From: JAHEFT01 sp963700705
GTDB lineage: Bacteria; Pseudomonadota; Gammaproteobacteria; Xanthomonadales; SZUA-36
DNA length: 64,000 nucleotides
Assembly (NCBI GenBank): GCA_963700705.1
Contig: CAVOYQ010000018.1
Location: forward strand, 124,001 to 188,000
Direction: 5' to 3'
Part shown: positions 63,242 through 64,000 of the stretch, in pieces
Position numbering within the stretch: the stretch's first letter is position 1
Layout: each line of letters begins with the position of its first letter
Position numbers and translations under genes: made by a program
Notes under the pieces: generated by a model
What the model saw: only the letters and a program-made list of their open reading frames with translations
Databases searched by the model: none
Told to the model about the DNA's origin: nothing

Positions 63242-63820
63242 ATGAAACCTTTGAAAAAGAATGAACGGGTCACCCTTTCAGCTGATGATTGGGCGCGCGA
63301 GGCATTGGAATTGATTGCCGAGCAGGGTGTTCAGGCCCTGGCGGTAGAACCGCTTGCGCGCCGGATGGGTATCACGAAAGGCAGTTTTTATTGGCACTTT
63401 TCAAGCCGCGACTCGTTGCTTCGACGCGCGCTGAGCCGTTGGGAAGAACACGACAGTCGAAATCTGAACAGCGCGCTGGGTGAAATCGATCACCCGCGCG
63501 ATCGCCTGGTGTCGTTTTTCCGGCGCGTGGGCAAGGAAAAGCTCACCCACGAGGTATATAGCGAATTGTGTGCAGCTGCCGGGCACGCACAGGTGGAGCC
63601 GGTACTGGAGCGGGTCGCTGAAAGGCGTATGGCGCATTTGTCCGCTGCCTTCGAGGAACTGGGGATGGATCCGGTCTCGGCGCGCCACCAGGCCCGGCTT
63701 ACCTATTCGGTGTACCTCGGATTTCTCCAGCTGCAACGGCAAAATCAGACGCCAAGTCTCAGCAGTGAGGAGTTTGAGGCCTATATCGAGCACGTAATCT
63801 CAACGCTGATTCCGTACTGA
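63242..63820 (+). CDS. TetR/AcrR family transcriptional regulator
   Basis: 192 residues. HTH domain: ADDWAREALELIAEQGVQAL AVEPLARRMGITKGSFYWHF SSRDSLLRRALSRWE, the standard TetR helix-turn-helix with GITKGSFYWHF recognition helix. The ligand domain (LGFLQLQRQN near the end) has no recognised ligand. It faces fadE across the 63128-63151 palindrome, so a role in fatty-acid oxidation control is likely. Confidence 0.88.
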   Translation: MKPLKKNERVTLSADDWAREALELIAEQGVQALAVEPLARRMGITKGSFYWHFSSRDSLLRRALSRWEEHDSRNLNSALGEIDHPRDRLVSFFRRVGKEKLTHEVYSELCAAAGHAQVEPVLERVAERRMAHLSAAFEELGMDPVSARHQARLTYSVYLGFLQLQRQNQTPSLSSEEFEAYIEHVISTLIPY

Positions 63821-63931
63821 GTCGATATCCGTACATCGGATATACAATGATATGGCTCATTGAAGTAAAACCATAGAGACATTATGTTCGATGAAACCGG
63901 AATCGGCGTCGAATTGCATGAGGGTTTGATC

Positions 63932-64000
63932 ATGACAAAGCATAAAGCGTTAAAAGACTGGATCGAAAAAACAGCCCAACTGACCCAGCCAGACAAAATT
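63932..64000 (+). CDS. pckG: Phosphoenolpyruvate carboxykinase (GTP), N-terminal fragment
   Basis: Only 23 codons are inside the window: MTKHKALKDWIEKTAQLTQP DKI. This matches the conserved beginning of GTP-type PEPCK (KxLxxWVxExAxLTQPDxI). ATG 63932 with GAGGG about seven bases upstream. Gluconeogenic enzyme; fits beside fadE, since growth on fatty acids needs PEPCK. The identification rests on a short segment. Confidence 0.65.
   Translation, partial: MTKHKALKDWIEKTAQLTQPDKI

Overview
The window is chromosomal DNA of a gammaproteobacterium. The organism is inferred from family-level resemblance and gene order: spoT-rpoZ-gmk-yicC, rph-rdgB-hemW, pilMNOPQ divergent from a class A penicillin-binding protein, ubiK/glnK/comM, GlnRS-type glnS, and bfd-bfr. 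GC is moderately high by eye (upper fifties percent). The species cannot be named from the sequence; an environmental lineage such as Woeseiaceae or another Chromatiales-like group is a guess. No tRNA, rRNA, CRISPR array, prophage or intact transposase gene was seen.

Layout. (1) 1-8.5 kb is accessory DNA: a partial YbdL-like aminotransferase, a PNPOx-like protein, an AhpD-like gene divergent from a LysR gene, a serine hydrolase divergent from an esterase (with two TTCCA...TGGAA palindromes between them), two membrane proteins and a GC-rich LytS/LytTR two-component pair. Nearly every gene here is broken by one or more single-base frameshifts. (2) 8.5-15 kb holds comM, a coiled-coil protein, a secreted fasciclin protein, a phage-type unknown protein, ubiK, glnK and a TolB-like/TPR membrane protein. 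(3) 15-26 kb is housekeeping: recG, ridA, spoT, rpoZ, gmk, yicC, rph, rdgB, hemW, rpmE2, gltA. (4) 26-34 kb carries a PBP1a gene divergent from the type IV pilus operon pilMNOPQ. (5) 34-46 kb carries a DUF938 methyltransferase, a free-Met sulfoxide reductase, a Ser/Thr dehydratase-like enzyme, pepN, a tyrosine-rich lipoprotein, mnmG, a candidate structured RNA with terminator, a DUF368 (PopT-like) gene, glnS and lemA. (6) 46-54 kb carries a two-copy 102-bp palindromic repeat, an M48 protease with a TerB-like tail, and an RND pump/adaptor/nucleotide-transporter-like operon that ends inside a 159-bp MITE-like palindrome. (7) 54-64 kb covers cobalamin uptake (btuCD, and btuB behind a cobalamin riboswitch), rppH, iron handling (bfd, bfr, sufT), an FNR-box-driven ygbA-family gene, fadE divergent from a TetR regulator, and the start of pckG.

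Reading the genes together. Regions 3-7 form a coherent core genome: stringent response, nucleotide quality control, envelope synthesis, pilus assembly, B12 uptake, iron storage and fatty-acid oxidation. The regulatory sites seen fit their genes: Fur-like boxes before bfd and bfr, a perfect FNR box before ygbA, a cobalamin riboswitch before btuB, and a TetR-type palindrome between fadE and tetR.

Sequence quality matters. Single-base frameshifts, several of them at short homopolymers, break genes that should be essential or highly conserved (spoT, hemW, pilQ). About sixteen lie in the first 8.5 kb and about seven in the remaining 55 kb. I treat most as probable sequence errors, with real decay possible at the left end. 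The most interesting unexplained elements are the RNA before the DUF368 gene, the CTAG-flanked palindrome that shapes the 3' ends of two convergent genes, the 102-bp tandem palindromic repeat, and the FNR promoter whose predicted +1 falls on the ygbA start codon.
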